Shown here: positions 36,312 through 46,290 of the stretch, piece after piece
How the letters are laid out: each line of letters opens with the position of its first letter
Position numbering within the stretch: the stretch's first letter is position 1
Source: Larkinella rosea
Lineage (GTDB): Bacteria; Bacteroidota; Bacteroidia; Cytophagales; Spirosomataceae
Assembly (NCBI RefSeq): GCF_003858635.1
Contig: NZ_RQJO01000017.1
Coordinates: 241,941-305,940, forward strand
Length of the DNA stretch: 64,000 bases
Direction: 5' to 3'
Made by a program: the position numbers and the translations under genes
Notes under the pieces: generated by a model
Databases searched by the model: none
What the model was told of the DNA's origin: nothing
What the model saw: the letters and a program-made list of their open reading frames with translations, nothing else

Positions 36312-39300
36312 ATGAAAGAATTCTTACTCAAGCGAACCCTGTCTCCCTGGACGATTATGCGAATAGGACTTTTACCGATATTACTGGTAATCTGGGGTTT
36401 GGGAACGGCTTTTGCGATTGACGGCAAGGCGCAGGATCTGCTCAGTCGTAAAGTGACGATTCGGGTAAAACAACTGGAAGTCAGGCGTATCTTTCAACAG
36501 ATTGAGCAGCAGGCCGATGTGCAGTTTGTGTACAGTTCCCGGCTGATCCGGTCGCGGCACAAACTCACCTACGAAGCCGCCGACCAGCATCTGGAAAAAG
36601 TGCTTGCTGATTTACTAAAACCGCTCGGAGCCACGTACGAAGTGTCGGGCAAAACCATCATTCTGCGTCAGGAAAGCCATACCGGACCGCCAGAGAGCTT
36701 TTTGCCAGCTTTATCCACCGACGGAATGGTGGCTGAAATTCCCATTTCCGGCAAAGTCAGTGACGGGAAAGGAGAGGGGTTGCCCGGCGTCAGTGTGCTG
36801 ATCAAAGGCACTTCGCGGGGGACGACGACCGATTCGCAGGGACAATACCGGGTCGTTGTGCCGGACAGCAAAGCCATTCTGGTGTTTAGTTATGTCGGCT
36901 ACGTCTCGCAGGAGTTGACGGTAGGTGGGCAAAGTACCCTCAATCTGACGTTGGTGGAAGACAACAAAGCCCTGAACGAAGTGGTGGTGGTGGGCTACGG
37001 CGAGCAGAAGAAAAGCAACGTAACCGGTTCGATTGTTTCGATCAAAGCCACGGACATTACGAAAGTGCAGTCGCCGAGTTTTGAAAATGCGCTGCAGGGT
37101 AAAGTTCCGGGGGTGTATGTAACTACTAACGGCGGACAGCCCGGTGGCGGGATCAGCGTGCGGATTCGCGGTGTCGGAGCTATCAACAACAGTAACCCGC
37201 TTTACATTATCGACGGGGTACAGATTGGCGCGGGCGACAGTGAAAACTCGAATCCGCTGGCGACGATCAACTCCAACGATATTGAATCTATTGATATTCT
37301 GAAAGATGCGGCTTCGACGGCCATTTACGGAACCCGGGCGGCCAACGGCGTCGTATTGATTACGACCAAACGCGGCAATTCCGGAACGCCCCGCCTGAGC
37401 CTGACCACCTACCACGGGATTCAGAATCCGACCCGCAAATTACCCAATCCGATGAATGCGACGCAGTTCGGCCAGAATATGAATGCAGCCTTTACCGCAG
37501 CCGGACAACCCGCTCCCTTTGCCGACCCGACCACGCTGGGCGAAGGCACCAACTGGATCAAGGAGATGATGCGGCCCGGCAAAATTTCGGAATACCAGTT
37601 TTCGATTGCGGGTGGCGGAGCCAAAAATAAATACTTTGTTTCGGCTAACTATTTTACCAACGACGGGATGATGATCCGCACCTGGTTTGAACGGATGTCG
37701 GTACGGGTCAATACCGACAATCAGATTTCGGATAAAGTCAAAATCGGGAACAGCCTGTCCATTTCGCGGGTCAACCGCCGGGACAATGGGGCGGGAAACC
37801 GGCAGTTCATCGGCGGGGTGTTTACGAACATTTACCAGACATTGCCGACCATGCCGGTTTACAATGCCGATGGCAGTTTTGCGGGACCGACCGACAGCCG
37901 GTTTGAACGCCCGTCGAATCCGGTTTTTGACCAGCTTCGTCCCAAAATCGACAACGAAGAATACAACGTCATCGGAAATTTGTACGCCGAATACGAACCG
38001 ATCAAACGGCTGATTTTCCGAACCAGTTTTTCGGCAAACGTCGGCAATGGTTCCAGTTACACCTTCAACCCGATCTGGACGGCCGGTTTGCTCAATTCGG
38101 CGGGGTTGTCGAACGTGAACGCCGGTTCGTCGCTGGGGCATCAGTGGACGTGGGAAAACACGCTGACCTACACCCGCGATTTTGGCAAACACAACCTGAA
38201 TTTTCTGGTCGGGACCACCGCGCTGGATTACCGCGGGCGTAACGCCAATCAGAGTGCGTCGTACGACACCGATGCATTTCAGGAAATTACCAGTCAGGGC
38301 GCAAAGTCGATCAACACCAGCACGGGCTCGAGTCAGGAATCGCTGGCATCGGTTTTCGGACGGGTTGCCTACAGTTATGCCGACCGGTATTTGCTGACGG
38401 TGAACGTTCGGCAGGACGGTTCGTCGAAATTTGGAGCCAACAAAAAATACGGCGTTTTTCCCTCCGTATCCGGTGGCTGGCGGATTTCGGAAGAAGCCTT
38501 CTTTCCCAAAAACAACATTGTCAGCGACCTGAAATTGCGCGCGGGCTGGGGACAGGTTGGGTCGGATGCCATCGGTAACTTCCGGTATCTGGCGCGGGTT
38601 GGCAGCGGTTTTAACTACGCATTCGGCAACCAGACCGGGCAGTCGTCCATTGGAGCGGCTCTGGCCGATTTGGGCAATCCCGAAATCAAATGGGAAACCG
38701 TGACGGAATACAACATTGGTCTGGAATCCGGGTTGTTCAACAACAAACTGAGTTTCTCGGCGGAATATTTCAACCGGACCCGCACCGACATGCTGCTGAC
38801 GCTGATTTTGCCGGGTGTTTCCGGTTTGCAGAGCACCGTTCGGAATGTCGGTAGTCTGACCAACAAAGGGCTTGAATTCAACCTCGGCTACCGGAGTTCG
38901 GTGGGAGCGGTTCGTTATAACCTGAGTGGAAACCTGACTACCTATAACAACAAAGTGGTTTCGCTGGGCGGCAGCACCGACATCATTGGATTGACCTATC
39001 CGGGTTCGGGTGCCATCACCATTATTCGGGAAGGCCAGCCGCTGGGCGTTTATTACGGTCTGATTTCAGAAGGTCTTTTCCAGACGCAGGAAGCCGTTGC
39101 CGCAGCCAATGCCATTGATGGCAATGCGGCCACGCCCTACCAGGCCGCCGGAACCGCGCCGGGCGATTTTAAGTACAAAGATTTGAACGGCGACGGAAAA
39201 ATCAACGAATCCGACAAGACGATTATCGGGAATCCGACCCCCAAATTTACGTACGGTTTTGGCGGAGACGCGAGTTATAAGAACTTCGATCTGAGTCTTC

Positions 39301-39740
39301 AATTTTTCGGCGTGAGCGGCAATGACATTTTGAACCTGAACCGGACGAGCATCGAAAGTTCCGGCCGGGCCTGGAACAAAGTCGAGTCGGTAGTCAACGC
39401 CTGGCACGGAGAGGGAACGAGCAACAGCATTCCGCGGCCCATTCTGTCGGACCCGAATCTGAACAGCCGCGTGGCCAGTCACCTGGTGGAAAACGGGTCG
39501 TATTTGCGGCTGAAAAATATCCAGTTGGGCTATTCGATCAAGGGAGCGGGGCTGAAGAAACTGGGCGTGAGCAATGCGCGGGTATACATCGCCGTGCAGA
39601 ACGCGTTCGTTCTCACCAAGTTCAGTGGTGTTGATCCGGAAGTGGGGCTCGACGATAACAACAGCGCCCGCGCCGGTATTTACAATGACCTGTATCCTCA
39701 GGCACGCACGTCATCACTCGGTTTAAAACTGGATTTTTAG
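36312..39740 (+). CDS. SusC/RagA-type TonB-dependent transporter with N-terminal signalling (STN) domain
   Basis: A 1142-residue outer-membrane transporter. The open frame begins at 36045, but ATG 36312 (MKEFLLKRTLSPWTIMRIG) gives the signal sequence and removes overlap with the FecR gene. A secretin/TonB short N-terminal domain follows (DLLSRKVTIRVKQLEVRRIFQQIEQQADVQFVYSS), then a carboxypeptidase-regulatory-like domain (ISGKVSDGKGEGLPGVSVLIKGTSRGTTTDSQG). The SusC-type plug includes EVVVVGYGEQKKSNVTGSI, LQGKVPGVYV and NNSNPLYIIDGV. A large barrel ends with SLGLKLDF. The STN domain marks it as a transducer working with FecR and the ECF sigma factor. The SusD partner follows 96 bases downstream. 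Substrate, probably a glycan or oligopeptide, is not readable. Confidence 0.94.
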   Translation: MKEFLLKRTLSPWTIMRIGLLPILLVIWGLGTAFAIDGKAQDLLSRKVTIRVKQLEVRRIFQQIEQQADVQFVYSSRLIRSRHKLTYEAADQHLEKVLADLLKPLGATYEVSGKTIILRQESHTGPPESFLPALSTDGMVAEIPISGKVSDGKGEGLPGVSVLIKGTSRGTTTDSQGQYRVVVPDSKAILVFSYVGYVSQELTVGGQSTLNLTLVEDNKALNEVVVVGYGEQKKSNVTGSIVSIKATDITKVQSPSFENALQGKVPGVYVTTNGGQPGGGISVRIRGVGAINNSNPLYIIDGVQIGAGDSENSNPLATINSNDIESIDILKDAASTAIYGTRAANGVVLITTKRGNSGTPRLSLTTYHGIQNPTRKLPNPMNATQFGQNMNAAFTAAGQPAPFADPTTLGEGTNWIKEMMRPGKISEYQFSIAGGGAKNKYFVSANYFTNDGMMIRTWFERMSVRVNTDNQISDKVKIGNSLSISRVNRRDNGAGNRQFIGGVFTNIYQTLPTMPVYNADGSFAGPTDSRFERPSNPVFDQLRPKIDNEEYNVIGNLYAEYEPIKRLIFRTSFSANVGNGSSYTFNPIWTAGLLNSAGLSNVNAGSSLGHQWTWENTLTYTRDFGKHNLNFLVGTTALDYRGRNANQSASYDTDAFQEITSQGAKSINTSTGSSQESLASVFGRVAYSYADRYLLTVNVRQDGSSKFGANKKYGVFPSVSGGWRISEEAFFPKNNIVSDLKLRAGWGQVGSDAIGNFRYLARVGSGFNYAFGNQTGQSSIGAALADLGNPEIKWETVTEYNIGLESGLFNNKLSFSAEYFNRTRTDMLLTLILPGVSGLQSTVRNVGSLTNKGLEFNLGYRSSVGAVRYNLSGNLTTYNNKVVSLGGSTDIIGLTYPGSGAITIIREGQPLGVYYGLISEGLFQTQEAVAAANAIDGNAATPYQAAGTAPGDFKYKDLNGDGKINESDKTIIGNPTPKFTYGFGGDASYKNFDLSLQFFGVSGNDILNLNRTSIESSGRAWNKVESVVNAWHGEGTSNSIPRPILSDPNLNSRVASHLVENGSYLRLKNIQLGYSIKGAGLKKLGVSNARVYIAVQNAFVLTKFSGVDPEVGLDDNNSARAGIYNDLYPQARTSSLGLKLDF

Positions 39741-39836
39741 CTATCAGACGTGAGACGCTAGAATAAAGAAAAACGACCTGTTCTTTCTTCTCTGCTCTTA
39801 CTTCTTTTCTCTATATAACATCAATCATTTAAAGTC

Positions 39837-41306
39837 ATGAAATACAGCATATTAACTCTCTTTTTGGCAGCCTTTCTTGTGATCGGCTGTAAAGAAGACT
39901 TCATTACCAAAGAATTTACGAACGGCGTTTCGGAGGAAAACTTTTTCAAGAACACCAAAGACGTCGAGCAGGCACTGACGGCGGTGTACGACGTCATTGG
40001 TCAGAAAGGCATTTACCGGGAATCGGTTTTCGTGCTGGGGAGTTGCCCATCCGACGACATCGACGAAAAAACCGGTGATACCGGCGACTACGGATTTCAC
40101 TTCAAAAATGCCAGTGATTTCCGCTGGTTCCCCGATAATCCATTCTCCAAAGCACGCTGGTACGATGCTTATAAAGGCATTTTTCGGGCCAATACGTTTC
40201 TGGAGAAAGTACCGCCCGTGACGATGGACGAAACGCTGAAAAAGCAATACCTGGCCGAAGCCCGGTTTTTGCGCGCGGTTTATTACTGGAACCTGGTCAT
40301 TACCTTTGGCGACGTGCCATTTTTTACCAAAGTATTGACGCAACCCGAATATGCTGACCTCGCCCGGACGGATAAAGCCGTCATTTACAAGCAGATCGAG
40401 GACGACATGAATGCGGCTATCCCGGATTTATTGGCCACCGCCAGCAACCCGGTTGGACGTGTCACGAAAGGAGCGGCCATGGGTTTTCTGGGCCGGATTT
40501 ATCTGTACGAGAAAAAATGGCAGGAAGCTGCCGATATGGCCCAGAAAGTTATTGCATTGGGTCAATATCGGCTGGTTCCCAATTACATCTCGCTGTTTAA
40601 TGGAAAGGCGGAAAACAGTTCCGAATCGTTGATGGATTTTCAGTCTGTCGGCTTTTCACCGGGTTATTTTAACGATGCATCCGAAAACTCGATTGCTGCC
40701 ATGTGGAGCCCCACGATTGGCTGGGCCAACTGGTATACGCCGAGCGAGGAGTCCAAAACGCTGTTTGTGCCCGGCGACATCCGTCGGAAATCGGTCATGA
40801 TTATGGGGGCTTCTCCCGCCGACTCGATCGACGTGGACGGAACCGGCCCCAAGGTGTTCCCAACCTTACCGATGCGCACGCAGTATTTCAATAACGCCAA
40901 CGTCCGCAAGTTTTTACCCGACGGAAAGATCATGGCGCAGGTCGATAATTTTGACGTCAACTACCCGATTATCCGGTATGCCGAAGTGCTGCTGAACCAT
41001 GCCGAAGCTCTTAATGAGCTGGGTCGTTCGGCGGATGCGCTGGCGTCGCTGAATCAGGTTCGGGCGCGGGCCAAAGTGGCTAATGTAACGGAAACGAATC
41101 AAGCCAGTCTGCGAACCATCATTCAGAATGAGCGCCGGGTCGAGCTGGTGTACGAAGGTCACCGGTTTTATGATCTGGCCCGCTGGGGACAACTGGAAGA
41201 AAAACTGAAGAAAAAAGGCTTCGTAAAAGGGCAGCACGAATACTGGCCCGTACCGACGGCAGAGCTGGATTTGATGAAGAAACTGACGCAGTATCCGGCG
41301 AAATAA
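39837..41306 (+). CDS. SusD/RagB-type outer-membrane lipoprotein
   Basis: A 489-residue lipoprotein with lipobox FLVIGC (Cys near residue 18). The N-terminal SusD-like domain reads FFKNTKDVEQALTAVYDVIGQKGIYRE; the helical core has YLAEARFLRAVYYWNLVITFGDVPFF; and the C-terminal RagB/SusD domain has YPIIRYAEVLLNHAEALNELG and NERRVELVYEGHRFYDLARWG. It caps the SusC barrel and binds the nutrient. The leader 39755-39830 is pyrimidine-rich and contains no hairpin of note. No glycoside hydrolase, sulfatase or peptidase gene follows, so the substrate cannot be inferred from neighbours. A terminator lies 29 bases after the stop. Confidence 0.94.
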   Translation: MKYSILTLFLAAFLVIGCKEDFITKEFTNGVSEENFFKNTKDVEQALTAVYDVIGQKGIYRESVFVLGSCPSDDIDEKTGDTGDYGFHFKNASDFRWFPDNPFSKARWYDAYKGIFRANTFLEKVPPVTMDETLKKQYLAEARFLRAVYYWNLVITFGDVPFFTKVLTQPEYADLARTDKAVIYKQIEDDMNAAIPDLLATASNPVGRVTKGAAMGFLGRIYLYEKKWQEAADMAQKVIALGQYRLVPNYISLFNGKAENSSESLMDFQSVGFSPGYFNDASENSIAAMWSPTIGWANWYTPSEESKTLFVPGDIRRKSVMIMGASPADSIDVDGTGPKVFPTLPMRTQYFNNANVRKFLPDGKIMAQVDNFDVNYPIIRYAEVLLNHAEALNELGRSADALASLNQVRARAKVANVTETNQASLRTIIQNERRVELVYEGHRFYDLARWGQLEEKLKKKGFVKGQHEYWPVPTAELDLMKKLTQYPAK

Positions 41307-41335
41307 TTGATTATCGATCGCAGAATGACGAACCG

Positions 41336-41358
41336 ACGGCGGGGATGGTCCCCGCCGT
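41336..41358. terminator. Bidirectional terminator between SusD and lanthipeptide cyclase genes
   Basis: ACGGCGGGGA at 41336-41345, loop TGG, and TCCCCGCCGT at 41349-41358: a perfect 10-bp GC-rich stem followed by an AT-rich stretch. It sits 29 bases after the SusD stop and 190 bases beyond the LanC-like gene stop on the other strand. Confidence 0.85.
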
Positions 41359-41547
41359 TATTTAGTAAAAAAGTGCAGATCGAATTAGATGGGTTGCTTG
41401 TCTGCCAAATGGCCTGTTTCCTGGTGACAGAAAACAAGACGAGGGAATTGGTGATTGATAGGCGATGGGTGCGGGATGTATTCGCCTTTTTAGCAGACTG
41501 GATTTTCCGGTCAGCGGCACTTGCGTTAGAAGTACATAAACCAGTGT

Positions 41548-42753
41548 CTACCGCATCAGAAACGCCCGCTCCCAGGCATTATCCGCGCCGAGTTGCGAGA
41601 GTAAAATCATCCCCACACTGGCTTCACCATCCAGAAAACTCAGGTCGCCACGGGTTGAAAGCGGAATGGCGGGGTGTGAACCGTCTTTTTCCATTGGCGG
41701 CAGTTCCTGATCGAGCGTAACCTGTAACCAGAACCGGGCGGTTTCGTCAAAAACCGGGTTCGGCTGTGAGTGCGCGAATTTTGAAAACAGGTGACCGATA
41801 CCGCCCGAACCGTGGCAAAATGCCGTATCGGACACCAGTGTTTCTTTGCGGGTTCGGCGGGTGGCGGCTTTCAGCATGGTTTGTTCCGCAATCTGCTTCC
41901 AGCGGTTATTTTTAAGGATTTCGCCCGCCAGTTGAAACGTGTGGGCAATCCCTAAATCGCCGTAACACCACGCCATCCGGCTGAACTCGTTGCGCGGCTG
42001 GTCGTCAAACAACTGCCGGGGAAAAACCACCGGATGGTTCTCGTTCCGAACACTCCACAGCCACTGCAAACCGCCTTCGATCAGCCGGGCGCATGCGGAT
42101 TGTGCATACCCATGTTGATACAGTAAACTCAGCAGGGCGACAATGCTGGCCGTTCCGTGCGACAACCCCAGGTTATACGAAACCGAGCGATCGTTCGGCT
42201 GGTCGAAATTCCGGAAATACCAGGTCATCGATCCGTCAATTTTTTTGATGGCAATTTTTTCGAGCTGATTGACGATTTCCGTCAAATAATAGACGATTTC
42301 GGGCGTTCGCGGACGTTCCAGAAAATACAGACAGGCTCCCAAACCGCCGTGCAGGTAATCGAAACTTCCGGCATACAGATCCTCCATCGACAACAGAAAA
42401 AGCGGTTCGTCGAGCGCGGCCACGATTTCGTGCGGATTATCCGAACCGTCGGCCAGAAAACCGTGGTTGTGCAGGTGTAGAAAACCCCAGGCAATGCCCG
42501 AAATACCACCGGCAAAGGTGTGGTCCACCTCGCCGGATTGGATAGCGTCCATACCCGCGCCGAGCCGTTCCCAGACGCGGCTGGTGTCGGTTAATCCGAA
42601 ATGACGCTGGTAGTAACTCTCAAAAACCGCATAGCCGACCTGCCCCGATAACAGGGAGAAATTCCCGGCAATGGGCTCGGATGCAATCAGTTCATAAATC
42701 CGGTGGAGTTCCGTTTCCAGACGGGTGGGAGTATCGATCAAAAGCTGGTTCAT
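41548..42753 (-). CDS. lanC: LanC-like lanthionine synthetase (cyclase)
   Basis: A 401-residue protein of the LanC alpha/alpha-toroid family. The zinc ligands are visible: Cys in MAWCYGDLG near residue 265 and Cys-His in FCHGSGGIG near residue 315. A histidine in NLGLSHGTASIVALL matches the active-site His of NisC-type cyclases. Other toroid repeats appear as FAGGISGIAWGFLHL, FDYLHGGLGACLYFL and FLDGEASVGMILL. The enzyme adds Cys thiols of the precursor to Dha/Dhb residues, forming lanthionine and methyllanthionine rings. It is the last gene of the minus-strand cluster, 16 bases after the HlyD-like gene. Residue numbers are approximate. Confidence 0.92.
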   Translation of the reverse strand: MNQLLIDTPTRLETELHRIYELIASEPIAGNFSLLSGQVGYAVFESYYQRHFGLTDTSRVWERLGAGMDAIQSGEVDHTFAGGISGIAWGFLHLHNHGFLADGSDNPHEIVAALDEPLFLLSMEDLYAGSFDYLHGGLGACLYFLERPRTPEIVYYLTEIVNQLEKIAIKKIDGSMTWYFRNFDQPNDRSVSYNLGLSHGTASIVALLSLLYQHGYAQSACARLIEGGLQWLWSVRNENHPVVFPRQLFDDQPRNEFSRMAWCYGDLGIAHTFQLAGEILKNNRWKQIAEQTMLKAATRRTRKETLVSDTAFCHGSGGIGHLFSKFAHSQPNPVFDETARFWLQVTLDQELPPMEKDGSHPAIPLSTRGDLSFLDGEASVGMILLSQLGADNAWERAFLMR

Positions 42754-42769
42754 GGGTGTGTATGTTGAC

Positions 42770-44041
42770 TTATTCCGTCATCTGGGACGCTACTTTTTTG
42801 AAGTTCCGGAATGTGTACTCGTACAGGGTCCGTTCGTCAAAAATGATGTTGCAATGGCCCTGCATCCCGATCCGGACGCGTTTGGCGAGCCGCTGAAAAT
42901 CGGTGAGGTGTACCTGAACATTGAACAATCCCTTTTCGTCGGGCGTGATCGAAACCTGACTCACCTGCCCGCGCACGGTTCCCCATTCATAAACCGGGTA
43001 AGCATCCAGTTTCAACACCACCGGCTGCCCAACTTTTACCTGTCCGATACGCGACGAATTGACTTGAGTATACGCGTAAAGCGGTGCATCCTGATAAATC
43101 ATTTTAAGAACCATCGTGCCGGGTGCGGCCTCTTTTTCGCCGTCGAACACGAACGAAACCGTACCGGCCCGCTCCGCTTTCAGAATCAGGTGGTTACTAG
43201 GCGTTATTTCAAATTTGCCAAACCGCCCCTCGATGCGTTGGTGAACGGCATCCAGCGAACTACGGAGTTGGGCACCTTCGCCCCGAAAGTCGGTTTCTTT
43301 CTTCGTTAACTGTTTTTCCAGGCTCAGCATTTCCAGTCGTTTGGTCTCGATCTGCTGGCGCAACGAACGTTCTTCGTGTCCGAAATTCTGCGTACCGCTT
43401 TGGTAAGCCGCCTGCGCCCGCAGGAGCGTGGCTTCGTAGTTATTGAGGTCGTTTTTGCTGATGTCGCCGGTGCGGTACAACTCCTGATTGATTTTGAAAA
43501 TGCGCTGCGCGTCGTCCTGCTCGAACTTCAGCTTGATCAGTTCCGACGCCCATTTGGCTTTTTGCACCTCGATCTGGGTTTCCTTCAACCGAATATCTTC
43601 GCGAATCTGGGCCGCCGTCAGCGCAATGATCTGGCGTTCCTTATCGGCCGAAACCGTGCGGTATTTCTCGTACTGACTGACGGCCGTGTTGGCGGAGGAG
43701 AAATCACTCACGAGCGCGGCCACATCCGGGGCGCTTACTTCGAGCAAAGGCGTTCCGGCCACTACGGTTTGACCCGGTTTGACGAAGGTTTTTTCCACGT
43801 AAATCGTCGAGGGAAACCGGTACATGTCTTCGGCTACTTCGGATTTGACCACGAACGGAACCGCGATCATATCCGGAAACCGAATCACGAAAGCCATGCC
43901 CGCACCAACCAGGGTCAGAATAACGGCAAACCAGCCCAGGCGGCTCAAAATCCGCTGACGCACGTCGGCAATCGGCGCATCATCGACGTGGTATAAATTC
44001 TCGTACTGGGTTACTTCCAGTTCTGCTAAAAGCGAATTCAT
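42770..44041 (-). CDS. HlyD-family membrane fusion protein (lanthipeptide export)
   Basis: A 423-residue periplasmic adaptor. One N-terminal membrane segment (LGWFAVILTLVGAGMAFVIRF, residues ~33-53) precedes a beta-barrel/lipoyl half (IYVEKTFVKPGQTVVAGTPLLEVSAPD). A long coiled-coil hairpin spans about residues 120-280 (rich in Glu, Lys, Gln; ETQIEVQKAKWASELIKLKFEQDDAQR; EKQLTKKETDFRGEGAQLRSS). The second lipoyl half and barrel follow (HLILKAERAGTVSFVFDGEK; GQPVVLKLDAYPVYEWGTVRGQVSQVS). It should join the C39-ABC exporter in the inner membrane to a TolC-type outer-membrane channel, which is not encoded here. It begins 3 bases after the ABC gene ends. Confidence 0.92.
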   Translation of the reverse strand: MNSLLAELEVTQYENLYHVDDAPIADVRQRILSRLGWFAVILTLVGAGMAFVIRFPDMIAVPFVVKSEVAEDMYRFPSTIYVEKTFVKPGQTVVAGTPLLEVSAPDVAALVSDFSSANTAVSQYEKYRTVSADKERQIIALTAAQIREDIRLKETQIEVQKAKWASELIKLKFEQDDAQRIFKINQELYRTGDISKNDLNNYEATLLRAQAAYQSGTQNFGHEERSLRQQIETKRLEMLSLEKQLTKKETDFRGEGAQLRSSLDAVHQRIEGRFGKFEITPSNHLILKAERAGTVSFVFDGEKEAAPGTMVLKMIYQDAPLYAYTQVNSSRIGQVKVGQPVVLKLDAYPVYEWGTVRGQVSQVSITPDEKGLFNVQVHLTDFQRLAKRVRIGMQGHCNIIFDERTLYEYTFRNFKKVASQMTE

Positions 44042-44044
44042 GGG

Positions 44045-46279
44045 TTAATAGTCGATATACGTTTTGATGAAATCGTAGTAAAGGCCTTGTTTATCAATTA
44101 GTTCACCGTGGCTTCCCTGTTCGGCAATGGTGCCTTCGTCGAAGACCAGAATCCGGTCTACGTTTTTGAGCGTGTTCAGCCGGTGCGCAATCGAGATGAT
44201 GGTTTTTCCTTTAAACCGCTCGTAAATGTTGTTCAGAATCCGGCGTTCGGTTTCCACATCCAGCGCGCTGCTGGCTTCGTCCAGAATGATAATGTCGGGT
44301 TGGTCGGCGACGAAAAGCCGCGCAAAACCGATTTTCAGCACCTGTCCGCCCGACAAATTGCTGCCAAAACTGCCGATCATGTGGTTGTAACCCAGGTGGT
44401 TCGACTTTACAAACTGGTGCAAATCCGCCAGTTGAGCGGCTTCCGCAATGCGGTCCATCGACGCCGACAGGTTGGCACAGCGGATGTTTTCCTTGATGGT
44501 ATCGTTGAAAACGTAGGTATCCTGAGGAAAGAGATGAACGTGTTTCCGCAGCGTTTTCGGGTGAATGGTCCGCAGTTCGGCGTCGTCGCAGAAAATCTGG
44601 CCTTCGTAGTCGGGATAGAGGTTCATCAGGAGTTTGACGAAGGTGGATTTTCCCGTTCCGTTTCGACCCACAATCCCGATGCGCTCGCCCTGCCGGATTT
44701 CGCAATTCAGGTTTTTCAGGACATATTTAGCGTCTTTTTGCTGGTAGCGGAACGACACGTTGTTGAACCGGATCAACTTCCCCGAAAACCGGGAAACCTG
44801 CTTCTGCACGTCGGCGGCTTCTTCGTCTTCCAGAAAAATTTCGTTTACTTTCCCGAAACTGACACTCAATTGCGTCACCATCATCCACAACATACTGACG
44901 CTGTTGATGGAGTTCATCAGAATCATGAAAATGGCCGTAAACGCCATGTATTGCCCAATGGTCAGTTCGCCCGTAAAAATCTGGTAGGCACCCACCCAAT
45001 ACACTGCTATCTGGCTGAAAATGAAGATCAATCGCTGGATCGAATTGATCAAAATCTGCTTTTCCTCGTCGGCCATTACCGAGTTGATCGATTCGCGGTG
45101 CAGTTGTTTCCAGCGAACCAGCTTGTATTTTTCGAGCGACAGCAGCTTGACGGTTTTTATGCCTAAAACCGTATCCAGAAAACCGCCCAGCGACGCCTGA
45201 TTTTTGTGGTAAACTTTCGAGCGCAGGTTTTTGATAACCGGAATGAAATACACCGTCGTCAGTCCGTAGGCCACGAAACAGACGAGCGCAATGGTCGCCA
45301 GTTGGGTGTTGAAACTGAACAGAATCGGGAAGTAGATCAGCATGAAAAACACGTCCAGAAACTGCTGGATGATGATTGGGTTGGTCAGCGCCCGGATGCC
45401 GATTCCCTCCTGAAACCGCGACATGAATTCTTCGCGTTTGCGGCTGTCGTAATACTTCTGTTTCAGCGAAATCAGCCGCTCGAAAAACTTCCCCATGAAC
45501 TCCGTTTCGAAGCGAAACCGGTAGTGCATCATCAGCATGCTGCGCCCGTAAGTCAGGACCACCTGCACGACAAAAACCAGCATCAGACCGGCCAGAATCC
45601 CCACCAGCAGCTTTTTATTCTGGTTGATCAGCACGTTGTCGAGCATGGTTTGCGTAAACAGCGGTAACACTAGCCCGACCAGTTCCAGGATCAGCGAAAA
45701 CAGGAAAATCTCAGCCAGCACACGCTTGCCTTCCTTCAGAATCGGGAAATACAATTGCCGGAAAACCGATGCTTTTCTGACCTTGTGTTCCTGAACGGCC
45801 TCCGTCAGTTCGGTGCTTTCGTAGAATTTCGGCGTCGGTTTCAGTTCCAGCACAATGCCGCTCCACTTATTGCAGAATTCTTCCTTCGAATACCGGGCTT
45901 TGCCAAACGCCGGGTCGGCCACCCGAACATACGTGTCCGTTGCTTCGTAAATAACCACAAAATGCTGGCCTTCGTAGTGGGCGATGCACGGCAGTTGAAT
46001 TTTCTGCAAATACGGATAATCCAGTTCGTAGCCTTCCGCCTGGAAACCGAAACTTTCCGAAACTTCCATCAGGTCGTACAAACTGCTGCCTTCGGTATTG
46101 ACTTCGGCCAGTTTGGTCAGTTGATGGCGTACATCCGCCGAACCGTAATGCCGGAAAACCATCGCCAGACAGGTGGGGCCGCAGTCCATTCCGGCGCTCT
46201 GGTCGAGGTGCGGAAACCGGTCTGTCAGCGCATAAGGGCTCATTTTTCCTCCGAAGATGGATTTCAAAACGTTCTTCAT
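44045..46279 (-). CDS. lanT: C39 peptidase-containing ABC transporter (leader-cleaving exporter)
   Basis: A 744-residue exporter that trims and exports the peptide. The N-terminal C39 peptidase (residues ~13-150) has the oxyanion Gln and catalytic Cys in DQSAGMDCGPTCLAMVF, His in EGQHFVVIYE and Asp in RVADPAFG. Six membrane helices lie in residues ~170-460. The ATPase domain has Walker A GIVGRNGTGKSTFVKLL, signature LSGGQVLKIGFARL and Walker B IIILDEASSALD with H-loop SIAHRLNT. C39 domains cut after a double glycine, and both precursor peptides nearby have GG at the end of their leader. An internal ATG at 46243 is an alternative start; I keep 46279, which lies 11 bases after the LanB stop. 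Confidence 0.93.
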   Translation of the reverse strand: MKNVLKSIFGGKMSPYALTDRFPHLDQSAGMDCGPTCLAMVFRHYGSADVRHQLTKLAEVNTEGSSLYDLMEVSESFGFQAEGYELDYPYLQKIQLPCIAHYEGQHFVVIYEATDTYVRVADPAFGKARYSKEEFCNKWSGIVLELKPTPKFYESTELTEAVQEHKVRKASVFRQLYFPILKEGKRVLAEIFLFSLILELVGLVLPLFTQTMLDNVLINQNKKLLVGILAGLMLVFVVQVVLTYGRSMLMMHYRFRFETEFMGKFFERLISLKQKYYDSRKREEFMSRFQEGIGIRALTNPIIIQQFLDVFFMLIYFPILFSFNTQLATIALVCFVAYGLTTVYFIPVIKNLRSKVYHKNQASLGGFLDTVLGIKTVKLLSLEKYKLVRWKQLHRESINSVMADEEKQILINSIQRLIFIFSQIAVYWVGAYQIFTGELTIGQYMAFTAIFMILMNSINSVSMLWMMVTQLSVSFGKVNEIFLEDEEAADVQKQVSRFSGKLIRFNNVSFRYQQKDAKYVLKNLNCEIRQGERIGIVGRNGTGKSTFVKLLMNLYPDYEGQIFCDDAELRTIHPKTLRKHVHLFPQDTYVFNDTIKENIRCANLSASMDRIAEAAQLADLHQFVKSNHLGYNHMIGSFGSNLSGGQVLKIGFARLFVADQPDIIILDEASSALDVETERRILNNIYERFKGKTIISIAHRLNTLKNVDRILVFDEGTIAEQGSHGELIDKQGLYYDFIKTYIDY

Positions 46280-46290
46280 CGGTTTCAGGG

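Noticed and set aside
44108..45166. 352-codon plus-strand frame
   Set aside because: Antisense to the ABC exporter, where the real gene has full Walker and signature motifs.
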